NCBI GenBank assembly: GCA_009705675.1
Contig: WLSX01000022.1
Coordinates: 1-7,603 of the forward strand
Direction of reading: 5' to 3'
Origin: Actinomycetota bacterium
GTDB taxonomy: Bacteria; Actinomycetota; Actinomycetes; Nanopelagicales; Nanopelagicaceae
DNA: 7,603 bases
Shown here piece by piece: positions 1 to 5,366 of this stretch. The translations under genes and the position numbers were made by a program. Every line of letters begins with the position of its first letter. Positions within the stretch are counted from its first letter, which is position 1. The notes beneath the pieces were generated by a model. It worked only from the letters and a program-made list of their open reading frames with translations. It had not been told where the DNA came from and ran no database searches.

Positions 1-500
1 CCACAAGCAAGTGCAATTGGGAAAAACCACATTGGCACCATTGCCGGGAAATTAAATGGAGAAATAATTGCAACTGGACCAAGTGGTTGGCGAATTGAAT
101 AAACATCTACTCCAGTTGAAACCTCTTCTGAGAACCCACCTTTTAATAAATGGGGAATTCCGCAGGCAAACTCAACTACCTCAAGACCTCTAGTTACCTC
201 ACCGAGTGCATCACTTAAAACCTTGCCGTGCTCCTGTGTAATAGTTGCTGCAATTTTTTCTTTATTTTGATTAACTAACTCTCTAAATGCGAATAAAACC
301 TGGGTTCGCTTAGTAAGTGAACTATGTCGCCAACTAACAAAAGCTTCAGTTGCAACTTTGACCGCCTTGTCAACAGTGGCTGATGTTGCAAACTCAACAG
401 TTGCGCAAACTTGCCCGGTAGCCGGGTTAAATACTTCACCGCTCTTGTCGGACTTCTCACTTGCAACTGCGCCATTTATCCAATGTGAAATGCTTTTCAT
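1..500 (-). CDS. mmsA: CoA-acylating (methyl)malonate-semialdehyde dehydrogenase, N-terminal third, cut by window edge
   Basis: Translating the minus strand from the ATG at 500 gives an open frame of 166 codons that leaves the window without a stop. It starts MKSISHWING and carries the ALDH N-terminal fold. A block near residues 107-137 (EFACGIPHLLKG, then SEEVSTGVDVYSIRQPLG) is characteristic of MmsA/IolA proteins rather than generic aldehyde dehydrogenases. PFNFP at 148-152 supplies the conserved oxyanion-hole Asn (N150), followed by MVPMWFFPIALAC. The family is about 500 residues, so roughly a third is visible; the catalytic Cys and CoA-site residues lie outside. Family knowledge: these cytosolic enzymes oxidise malonate or methylmalonate semialdehyde with NAD+ and CoA to acetyl-CoA or propionyl-CoA, releasing CO2, in valine, beta-alanine, pyrimidine or inositol catabolism. 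It is divergent from the aminotransferase that could supply its substrate. No in-frame start codon lies immediately upstream of ATG 500 and no clear Shine-Dalgarno precedes it. Confidence 0.93.
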   Translation of the reverse strand, partial: MKSISHWINGAVASEKSDKSGEVFNPATGQVCATVEFATSATVDKAVKVATEAFVSWRHSSLTKRTQVLFAFRELVNQNKEKIAATITQEHGKVLSDALGEVTRGLEVVEFACGIPHLLKGGFSEEVSTGVDVYSIRQPLGPVAIISPFNFPAMVPMWFFPIALAC

Positions 501-603
501 ATCGCAACAATACTTCAGGTTTATCGCCTTCTCCACCCTGCTATGAAAACCTTTGCTTAAGTGATTAGATTGGCTATCAAAGCAAGGGATAAGGGAGTGT
601 GGC
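501..603. promoter_or_regulatory. Divergent intergenic region between mmsA and the aminotransferase
   Basis: This 103-base gap must hold the promoters of both divergent genes. On the minus strand TATTGT (rc of 507-512) lies exactly 6 bases before the mmsA ATG, the geometry of a leaderless -10; no convincing -35 accompanies it. On the plus strand, weak candidates before the GTG are TTGCTT (553-558) with TATCAA (575-580), a 16-base spacer, or a -10-like TAGATT (566-571). All are partial matches in AT-rich DNA. I see no strong palindrome that would mark an operator. Confidence 0.4.
593..597 (+). promoter_or_regulatory. Ribosome binding site supporting the GTG start at 604
   Basis: GGGAG lies 6 bases before GTG 604, a standard Shine-Dalgarno spacing. 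It supports the GTG start over later in-frame codons. Confidence 0.7.
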
Positions 604-1941
604 GTGAGTACCCCAATTAATGACCCAGAGAAAGCGGCAAAAGTATTTGCTGACGATCGCGCAAATGTTTTTCACTCTTGGTCTGCCCAAGCTCAAATTT
701 CACCAATAGCCATTGCAGGTGGAGCCGGATCATACTTTTGGGATTTTACTGGTAAAAAGTATTTAGATTTTTCCTGCCAACTAGTTTTTACAAACATTGG
801 ACATCAGCATCCTAAAGTTGTTGCTGCAATAAAGGAACAAGCAGATGTGCTGACCACCATCGCCCCTCAACATGCAAATGAAGCCCGCAATGAAGCAGCA
901 AAAAGAATTCTTGAATTAGGCGGCGATAAGTTTAAAAAGGTTTTCTTTACTAATGCTGGAGCTGATGGAGTTGAAAACGCGATAAGAATGGCTCGTCTTC
1001 ATACAAATAAACATAAGGTTCTTTCTACCTACCGTTCTTATCATGGCAATACTGGTTCTGCAATAAATGCAACTGGAGATCCAAGAAGGTTTCCAAATGA
1101 ATTTGGATATGGACATGTGCACTTCTGGGGACCATATCTATATCGCACCGCTTTTTGGGCAACAAATGAGGCAGAGGAATCACAACGAGCATTAGAGCAC
1201 TTAGAACAAACAATTATCTTTGAAGGTCCGAAAACAATTGCGGCAATATTAATTGAGTCAGTTCCTGGAACTGCTGGCGTATTAGTACCACCTGCCGGAT
1301 ATCTAGATGGACTACGTGCACTTTGCGATAAGTACGAAATTTTATGGATTGCAGATGAAGTAATGTCAGGTTTTGGTAGAACTGGTAAATGGTTTGGATA
1401 TCAGCACTCTAAATCAACACCAGATTTAATTGTTTTCGCAAAAGGTGTTACCTCAGGTTATGTGCCACTTGGCGGCGTTGTGATCTCTGAGCCAATAGTT
1501 AAAACCTTTGATGAGCGAGTATTTCCAGGTGGTCTTACCTACTCTGGTCATCCACTTGCTTGTGCAACCGCTGTTGCCACAATTGATGTAATGAAGAGTG
1601 AAAAGATGGTTGAAAATGCAGCAATGATTGGTGAGAAGATTTTAGGCCCGGGATTACATGAGCTTGCTAAGAAACATCAAGTAATTGGTGACATAAGAGG
1701 GGCTGGAGTTTTTTGGGGTATTGATATGGTTACCGATCGTAAAACTCGTGAACCACTTGCACCATACGGTGCATCAAGTCCAAAGATGAACGAGATCGTG
1801 GCAGCATGTAAGAAGAATGGTCTTATGCCATTTAATAACTTCAATCGTATTCACATGGTTCCACCATGCAATATCAGCGAAAGCGATACTAAATTAGGGT
1901 TAGAGCTACTATCTAAATCCCTCACTGAGGTTGGTTTCTAA
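604..1941 (+). CDS. Class III PLP-dependent aminotransferase (omega-amino acid type)
   Basis: A 445-residue protein of normal length for fold-type I class III aminotransferases. Visible landmarks are GADGVENAIRMAR near 119-131 (cofactor phosphate region), the 140-148 stretch LSTYRSYHG, DEVMSGFGRTG at 251-261 with D251 expected to contact the pyridine nitrogen, and FAKGVTSGYVPLGG at 278-291 with K280 as the predicted Schiff-base lysine. LTYSGHPLACA follows. Family knowledge: such enzymes move an amino group from an omega-amino acid (beta-alanine, 3-aminoisobutyrate, taurine, GABA) to pyruvate or 2-oxoglutarate, in the cytosol. The divergent mmsA neighbour makes beta-alanine or 3-aminoisobutyrate the most coherent donor, because MmsA consumes the resulting semialdehydes; that is inference from context. 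Automated pipelines often label this subgroup 'aspartate aminotransferase family', which should not be read as substrate. The GTG start is backed by an upstream GGGAG. Confidence 0.93.
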   Translation: MSTPINDPEKAAKVFADDRANVFHSWSAQAQISPIAIAGGAGSYFWDFTGKKYLDFSCQLVFTNIGHQHPKVVAAIKEQADVLTTIAPQHANEARNEAAKRILELGGDKFKKVFFTNAGADGVENAIRMARLHTNKHKVLSTYRSYHGNTGSAINATGDPRRFPNEFGYGHVHFWGPYLYRTAFWATNEAEESQRALEHLEQTIIFEGPKTIAAILIESVPGTAGVLVPPAGYLDGLRALCDKYEILWIADEVMSGFGRTGKWFGYQHSKSTPDLIVFAKGVTSGYVPLGGVVISEPIVKTFDERVFPGGLTYSGHPLACATAVATIDVMKSEKMVENAAMIGEKILGPGLHELAKKHQVIGDIRGAGVFWGIDMVTDRKTREPLAPYGASSPKMNEIVAACKKNGLMPFNNFNRIHMVPPCNISESDTKLGLELLSKSLTEVGF

Positions 1942-1955
1942 TTCTTGTTTTAAAG

Positions 1956-1975
1956 TATCTAGCAGAATGTAGATA
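1956..1975. repeat. Short inverted repeat just upstream of the kinase start
   Basis: TATCTA (1956-1961) and TAGATA (1970-1975) are exact reverse complements separated by 8 bases. The right arm ends 6 bases before the kinase ATG, where a Shine-Dalgarno would normally sit; none is evident. The stem is only 6 A/T-rich base pairs and has no U-tract, so it is not a terminator. It could be a weak operator or translation-modulating hairpin, or chance in AT-rich DNA. Confidence 0.3.
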
Positions 1976-1981
1976 GTAATT

Positions 1982-2620
1982 ATGGAAAAAATAGTGTTAA
2001 AAGATATTAATGAAGCACTTGCGCGAGTAAAAGATTTAGTTGATGCCAGTAATAAGCGAATTGTGATTGGAATAGTTGGAAAACCTGGGGCAGGTAAATC
2101 AACCTTGACCTCTCATTTAATTGGCAATTTACCAAAAGACAGTGCGGTGTTAATACCGATGGATGGATACCATTTAAGTAATAAGCAGTTATCTAATCTT
2201 GGAATTTCAGATCGCAAGGGCGCCTTTGATACCTTTGATTCAGATGGCTTTGTGAAACTACTTAGAAGAGTAAATAAAGAAGCTGATAAAGATATTTACT
2301 TCCCAGTTTTCTATCGCGAGATTGAAGAGTCATATGCAGCAGATGGAGTTGTACCAGCAAATACAAAATTGGTAATAACTGAGGGCAATTATTTACTTCT
2401 TGATAAAGGCGGCTGGGAGGCAGTTCGACAAGAACTTGATGAGGTTTGGTACATAGAGGTTGATGACAATTTAAGGTTAGATCGATTAACAAAAAGACAC
2501 CAAAGTTATGGCAGAAACTATGACGAAGCATTTGCGTGGGCAAATGGCAGTGATGAACGAAATGCAGAGTTAGTTGCAAAAACTCGAGATAAAGCGGATG
2601 TAATAATAGAGATTAACTGA
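1982..2620 (+). CDS. P-loop nucleoside/nucleotide (or sugar) kinase family protein, uridine kinase/phosphoribulokinase superfamily
   Basis: A 212-residue cytosolic protein. The Walker A loop GKPGAGKST is at 33-41. It is followed by PMDGYH at 59-64, RKGAFDTFD at 78-86, a Walker-B-like strand LVITEGNYLLL at 130-140, and a basic lid-like stretch RLTKRH at 168-173. The MDGYH and TEGNYLLL motifs are typical of the group annotated as 'nucleoside/nucleotide kinase family' (YggC/FrcK-like), related to uridine kinase, phosphoribulokinase and bacterial pantothenate kinase. ATP-dependent phosphorylation of a small hydroxylated substrate is a safe statement; the substrate cannot be assigned. It follows the aminotransferase on the same strand after 40 bases, so co-transcription is likely. 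A role in nucleoside or pyrimidine use would fit a beta-alanine or 3-aminoisobutyrate pathway next door, but that is speculative. The ATG start lacks a good Shine-Dalgarno. Confidence 0.88.
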   Translation: MEKIVLKDINEALARVKDLVDASNKRIVIGIVGKPGAGKSTLTSHLIGNLPKDSAVLIPMDGYHLSNKQLSNLGISDRKGAFDTFDSDGFVKLLRRVNKEADKDIYFPVFYREIEESYAADGVVPANTKLVITEGNYLLLDKGGWEAVRQELDEVWYIEVDDNLRLDRLTKRHQSYGRNYDEAFAWANGSDERNAELVAKTRDKADVIIEIN

Positions 2621-2736
2621 TAGTAGTTCTAGCATCACAAATTAACGATTATTGTTTTCCACAATTTAGGAATTAGCTTATTTTGATCTTTTGAAATTAA
2701 CTATAGTTGCCAAACATTTTATAAATTTGGAGAAAA
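2621..2736 (+). promoter_or_regulatory. AT-rich intergenic region, probable promoter of the pilin-like cassette
   Basis: This 116-base AT-rich gap separates the kinase from the four pilin-like genes. It ends with GGAG at 2729-2732, 4 bases before ATG 2737. Candidate promoter elements are TTGAAA (2691-2696) as a -35, and CATTTT (2715-2720), TATAGT (2702-2707) or TATAAA (2720-2725) as a -10. None pairs at an ideal spacing, so the exact promoter is uncertain. ATTGT-TTTCC-ACAAT at about 2652-2666 is a 5-base-pair inverted repeat without a U-tract. I see no convincing terminator for the kinase gene. Confidence 0.35.
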
Positions 2737-2949
2737 ATGAAAATAACTGAGCGCGCTACTAAATTATTTCTTAACCTGCAAAATCAATTAAATAAGTTTT
2801 TTCTTAACAAAAGTAGAGGTGATGTTCCCGGTTGGGTACTTGTAGTTTTGATGACCACCGCTTTGGTGACTGGGATCTGGTCAATCGCAGCACCAAAGCT
2901 GACCACAATCTTGCGCAACTCTTTAGATGCAATGGGCGGTATCAGGTAG
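2737..2949 (+). CDS. Small single-pass pilin-like protein (first of a Tad/Flp-type cassette)
   Basis: A 70-residue protein. A polar/basic leader of 28 residues ends NKSRG at 24-28. A single hydrophobic helix at about 33-53 and a short amphipathic tail (LTTILRNSLDAMGGIR) follow. The overall plan (leader, Gly, hydrophobic helix, almost no C-terminal domain) matches Flp-type pilins and small actinobacterial proteins found beside TadE genes. However, the Glu expected at +5 after the Gly is absent (Trp33 there), so processing by a prepilin peptidase is not assured. GGAG 4 bases before the ATG supports the start. The next gene begins at the base after its TAG stop. Function is inferred from architecture and neighbours: a candidate structural subunit of a pilus or secretion pseudopilus in the cytoplasmic membrane. 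I recognise the plan but cannot name a specific family. Confidence 0.82.
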   Translation: MKITERATKLFLNLQNQLNKFFLNKSRGDVPGWVLVVLMTTALVTGIWSIAAPKLTTILRNSLDAMGGIR

Positions 2950-3273
2950 TTGCGCAAGCTTTTATTTAATAAAAGTAGGGGATCGGTTGAATCGTTTATT
3001 ACCGTAATTCCCCAGGTATTTATCTTTTTAGTAATGTTCCAACTTATTTTTATGCAATTTAGTGTTATGAGAGATTCAAATCTGTCGCAAGGTGAAGTAG
3101 CAAGGGCGGGGATCAGTGGTGAGAATAGTGAGTTTGAAAGCTATCAGTTAATTGGCGGTGGCTCTCTTTTAGTTGTAAATAAACAAAAATCTTTGAACAA
3201 GTTCATTGATTTTAACTACCAAGCAAATAAAAAAACAGTTGCAGTGGCCTTTGATGAAGAATCAATTAAGTAA
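2950..3273 (+). CDS. TadE-like pseudopilin with TTG start
   Basis: A 107-residue protein. The leader MRKLLFNKSRG (1-11) is followed by SVESF and a long hydrophobic helix at about 17-40, then a small polar extracytoplasmic domain. Glu14 is at +3 after Gly11 rather than the canonical +5. TadE-like minor pilins have this build: a short basic leader, Gly-Ser, one N-terminal helix and a compact C-terminal region. The start is TTG, directly abutting the previous TAG stop. The next in-frame methionine lies inside the hydrophobic helix and would lose the leader, so TTG is preferred. GGGCGG at about 2935-2940 may serve as ribosome binding site, and stop/start abutment points to translational coupling. 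The leader NKSRG(D/S)V is nearly shared with the upstream gene. Role as a minor pilin or assembly-priming subunit is inferred. Confidence 0.83.
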   Translation: MRKLLFNKSRGSVESFITVIPQVFIFLVMFQLIFMQFSVMRDSNLSQGEVARAGISGENSEFESYQLIGGGSLLVVNKQKSLNKFIDFNYQANKKTVAVAFDEESIK

Positions 3274-3658
3274 CAAAATTAGTGGTTCATCAGAAGGCTC
3301 TGCAATTGCTGAATTTTTGCTATTTACCCTGCCCTTCTTCACCGTTTTTCTATTACTTATAACTCAAATTCACAGCAAATCGATTTCATTGCTGGAGAGT
3401 AATAACTTAGCTAGGCAGTCGGTCAGAGCATTTGTAACTAGCCCAAATCAAGAGTTTGCAATGGCGAGGGCATATCAGGTGATTGAAATTTATAAATCTA
3501 TGCAATCTCAACATAATGTGCAATCTAGGCCAATAAATTTAATTATCACCTGCCAAAGTTATCCATGTTTTTCACCTGGAAATAAGGTGAGTGCCACGGT
3601 CTCAATCGGAAGCTTAAGTAAATCTACCGCCAGCGAGTATGTTGATTTATGGCGATAG
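3254..3658 (+). CDS. TadE-like minor pilin with canonical prepilin cleavage motif
   Basis: With the ATG at 3254 the product is 134 residues. The leader MKNQLSNKISGSSEG (1-15) precedes SAIAEFLLF, so Gly15 is the predicted -1 residue and Glu20 falls exactly at +5, the textbook type IV prepilin signal. The hydrophobic helix spans about 17-39. A roughly 95-residue extracytoplasmic domain holds a CQSYPC pair (C100, C105) that could form a disulfide outside the cell. Earlier in-frame TTG codons (3206, 3239, 3251) would only lengthen the leader; the ATG gives the expected leader size. It overlaps the previous gene by 20 bases and the next by 10, and has no clear Shine-Dalgarno, implying coupled translation. 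Among the four small genes this has the strongest pilin signature. Expected to sit in the membrane and be processed by a TadV/PilD-type peptidase encoded elsewhere. Confidence 0.85.
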   Translation: MKNQLSNKISGSSEGSAIAEFLLFTLPFFTVFLLLITQIHSKSISLLESNNLARQSVRAFVTSPNQEFAMARAYQVIEIYKSMQSQHNVQSRPINLIITCQSYPCFSPGNKVSATVSIGSLSKSTASEYVDLWR

Positions 3659-4116
3659 CTAAATTATTATCAAGTAGAAGTCGTGGTTCGCTAATTCCGC
3701 TATCTTTTGGATTCTTCCTAATTGCGATTTGTATAGCCTTTATCTCTATAAATATTTCATCAGCCTATGCTGTGAAGCGAGAACTAAATAACATTGGTGA
3801 AGCAGCGATAAATAAAGCAGCTCATTCAATAAACCTCTTCGCTTACTATGGCGAACTTAATCGCTACCAATCCCAAAAACGCGTACCCCTTGATTGCTAT
3901 GTGGCAAATAATGAATTTGTTCGATTAATCCAAAATACAGATGTCTCCGGCAAAGAGATTAATATTGATAAATTTCAATGTGATTTATATGAGTTATCTG
4001 CTGAGATATCATTGAATGCAAGAATGCCAATTCAAATACCTTTTTTCCACCTTAGTAACTTGGATAATTTGAGGATCAGCACGATGATTGGGGCAAGTTC
4101 GAAAATACAACCCTAA
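3649..4116 (+). CDS. TadG-like / pseudopilin-like secretion protein
   Basis: A 155-residue protein. The leader MAIAKLLSSRSRG (1-13) precedes SLIPLSFGFFLIAICIAFISI, a hydrophobic helix at about 17-36. Then comes SSAYAVKRELNNIGEAAINKAA (about 38-58), whose polar-Tyr-Ala-x-Arg-x-x-Leu-x-x-x-Ala-x-x-Ala pattern resembles the segment following the membrane helix in TadG/Rv3654c-like proteins, usually read as xYVxRxxLQxAADAAALA. The extracytoplasmic part holds two Cys (C83, C111). The Glu+5 of true prepilins is absent, as is common in TadG-like proteins. The ATG overlaps the preceding gene by 10 bases and the stop is 18 bases before prfB. The protein is far shorter than full TadG proteins with a von Willebrand domain, so it is the short actinobacterial type. 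Role in Tad/Flp pilus assembly or envelope anchoring is inferred from architecture and operon. Confidence 0.82.
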   Translation: MAIAKLLSSRSRGSLIPLSFGFFLIAICIAFISINISSAYAVKRELNNIGEAAINKAAHSINLFAYYGELNRYQSQKRVPLDCYVANNEFVRLIQNTDVSGKEINIDKFQCDLYELSAEISLNARMPIQIPFFHLSNLDNLRISTMIGASSKIQP

Positions 4117-4122
4117 TTAGAT

Positions 4123-4128
4123 TATCCT
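4123..4128 (+). promoter_or_regulatory. Candidate leaderless -10 element for prfB
   Basis: TATCCT ends exactly 6 bases before the prfB ATG (4135), so transcription starting about 7 bases after the -10 would begin at or next to the A of the start codon. A weak -35 (TTCGAA, 4098-4103) sits 19 bases upstream inside the end of the preceding gene. No Shine-Dalgarno is present in the 18-base gap. Leaderless transcripts with this -10 geometry are common in actinobacteria. It would let prfB be expressed independently of the pilin cassette. Confidence 0.5.
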
Positions 4129-4134
4129 CTAGCC

Positions 4135-5241
4135 ATGGCAGCCCGCGAGTATCAAGATGAGATATCAAAGATTGATATCACCTTGAAATCAATTGAGCAG
4201 GTTTTAAATCTGCCTAAATTAATTCAAAGTGCAGAAGAGCTTGAGAAGCAGGCAAGTGCACCAAATCTTTGGGATGATCCACAAGCAGCACAGGTAATAA
4301 CGAGCAAGTTATCCAGAGCTCAATCAACTATTAATAAAATTGGTTCAATCCGTACTCGGTTAGATGATCTACCAGTAATGCTTGAACTTGCTGGGGCTGA
4401 AACTGATAAGGCTGCTGCATTTAAAGATATTGATAAAGAATTAGATGAACTTACTAAGATTATTAATGATCTTGAAGTTCAAACATTACTAAGCGGTGAG
4501 TATGACGAACGTGATGCCCTGATGACAATTAGATCAGAGGCCGGCGGAGTTGAAGCTGCTGATTGGGCCCAGATGCTTATGAGAATGTATTTTAGATTTT
4601 GCGAACGACATAATTACAAAATCGATGTATTAGAAACCTCTTACGCTGAAGAGGCTGGAATTAAATCAACTACTTTTCGAATTAGCGCACCATATGCCTA
4701 TGGCCGGCTTTCGGTTGAACAAGGCACACATAGATTAGTTCGAATTTCACCATTTGATTCACAATCACGTCGTCACACATCTTTTGCCGGAGTTGAGGTT
4801 GTGCCAGTTGTTGAGCAAAGTGATCACATTGAAATAGAGGAAAAGGATTTAAGAGTTGATGTTTATCGCTCATCTGGTCCTGGTGGGCAAGGAGTTAATA
4901 CCACCGACTCAGCGGTGCGAATTACTCATATACCATCGAACATTGTGGTTTCATGTCAAAATGAAAGATCACAAATCCAAAACCGGGCAACTGCAATGGC
5001 AGTATTGCAATCTAAATTATTAGAACGACGCAGATTAGAAGAGCGAGCAAAGATGGATGCATTAAAAGGAGATAACTCAGGTTCATGGGGAAATCAAATG
5101 CGATCATATGTGTTAGCTCCATATCAAATGGTTAAAGATTTGCGAACTGATTTTGAAGTTGGAAATCCATCTGCAGTGTTAGATGGTGATCTAGATGGAT
5201 TTATTGAGGCTGGTATTAAATGGCGAAAAGAGCGCGAGTAA
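4135..5241 (+). CDS. prfB: Peptide chain release factor 2
   Basis: RF2 recognises UGA and UAA stop codons in the ribosomal A site and triggers hydrolysis of the finished peptide. The 368-residue protein is full length. Visible motifs are [13 protein letters not shown] at 136-148, [19 protein letters not shown] at 199-217 containing the SPF anticodon tripeptide (S205-P206-F207) that marks RF2 rather than RF1 (PxT), and [10 protein letters not shown] at 246-255 with the catalytic GGQ (250-252). The N-terminal 100 residues are the usual helical domain. Many bacterial prfB genes need a +1 frameshift at an in-frame UGA near codon 25; this frame is uninterrupted and has no CTTTGA site, so autoregulation by frameshifting is absent. 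It starts 18 bases after the pilin-like cassette and is the first gene of the prfB-ftsE-ftsX-smpB block. Confidence 0.98.
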   Translation: MAAREYQDEISKIDITLKSIEQVLNLPKLIQSAEELEKQASAPNLWDDPQAAQVITSKLSRAQSTINKIGSIRTRLDDLPVMLELAGAETDKAAAFKDIDKELDELTKIINDLEVQTLLSGEYDERDALMTIRSEAGGVEAADWAQMLMRMYFRFCERHNYKIDVLETSYAEEAGIKSTTFRISAPYAYGRLSVEQGTHRLVRISPFDSQSRRHTSFAGVEVVPVVEQSDHIEIEEKDLRVDVYRSSGPGGQGVNTTDSAVRITHIPSNIVVSCQNERSQIQNRATAMAVLQSKLLERRRLEERAKMDALKGDNSGSWGNQMRSYVLAPYQMVKDLRTDFEVGNPSAVLDGDLDGFIEAGIKWRKERE

Positions 5242-5366
5242 TCTCACATTAAGCGGTAATTCTCAGCCTTTATTTATGGAAATTAGCGGTAAATAACCAA
5301 AGAATTGTGATTACTTATCTAAACTAGTATCAGTTAACATCAATGATCTACTGAAAGGCTTTGCCC
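5242..5366 (+). promoter_or_regulatory. prfB-ftsE intergenic region with probable ftsE promoter
   Basis: This AT-rich gap of 125 bases contains two near-identical copies of ATTA(A)GCGGTAA (5248-5260 and 5282-5294) and an exact 7-base inverted repeat, TTATTTA (5270-5276) with TAAATAA (5290-5296), separated by 13 bases; no U-tract follows. Candidate -10 elements are TAGTAT (5325-5330) and TAAACT (5320-5325); TTGTGA (5305-5310) resembles a -35 but lies 14 or fewer bases upstream of either, so the promoter assignment is weak. The gap is long for this compact window, which supports a separate ftsE promoter. Confidence 0.4.
5353..5358 (+). promoter_or_regulatory. Ribosome binding site that decides the ftsE start
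   Basis: GAAAGG lies 8 bases before TTG 5367 but only 2 bases before the alternative TTG 5361. The spacing favours 5367, which gives an N-terminus MIRFENVTK aligned with known actinobacterial FtsE proteins. Confidence 0.65.

Noticed and set aside
358..546. Plus-strand 62-residue ORF
   Set aside because: It lies antisense to the clear mmsA reading frame, has low-complexity Ser/Ala/Thr content and no ribosome binding site; it is a shadow frame.
2262..2579. Minus-strand 105-residue ORF inside the kinase gene
   Set aside because: Rich in Leu, His, Gln and Pro with no recognisable motif; it mirrors the strongly supported kinase on the plus strand.
3206..3253. Upstream TTG extension of the third pilin-like gene
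   Set aside because: The extra 16 residues (ILTTKQIKKQ...) would give an unusually long leader and overlap the preceding gene by 68 bases; ATG 3254 gives a normal prepilin leader length.
5270..5296. Intrinsic terminator after prfB
   Set aside because: The stem is 7 A/T pairs with a 13-base loop and no U-tract, too weak to support a terminator call.
5361..5366. TTG at 5361 as the ftsE start
   Set aside because: It leaves only 2 bases after GAAAGG; TTG 5367 has proper spacing and matches the N-terminus of known FtsE proteins.
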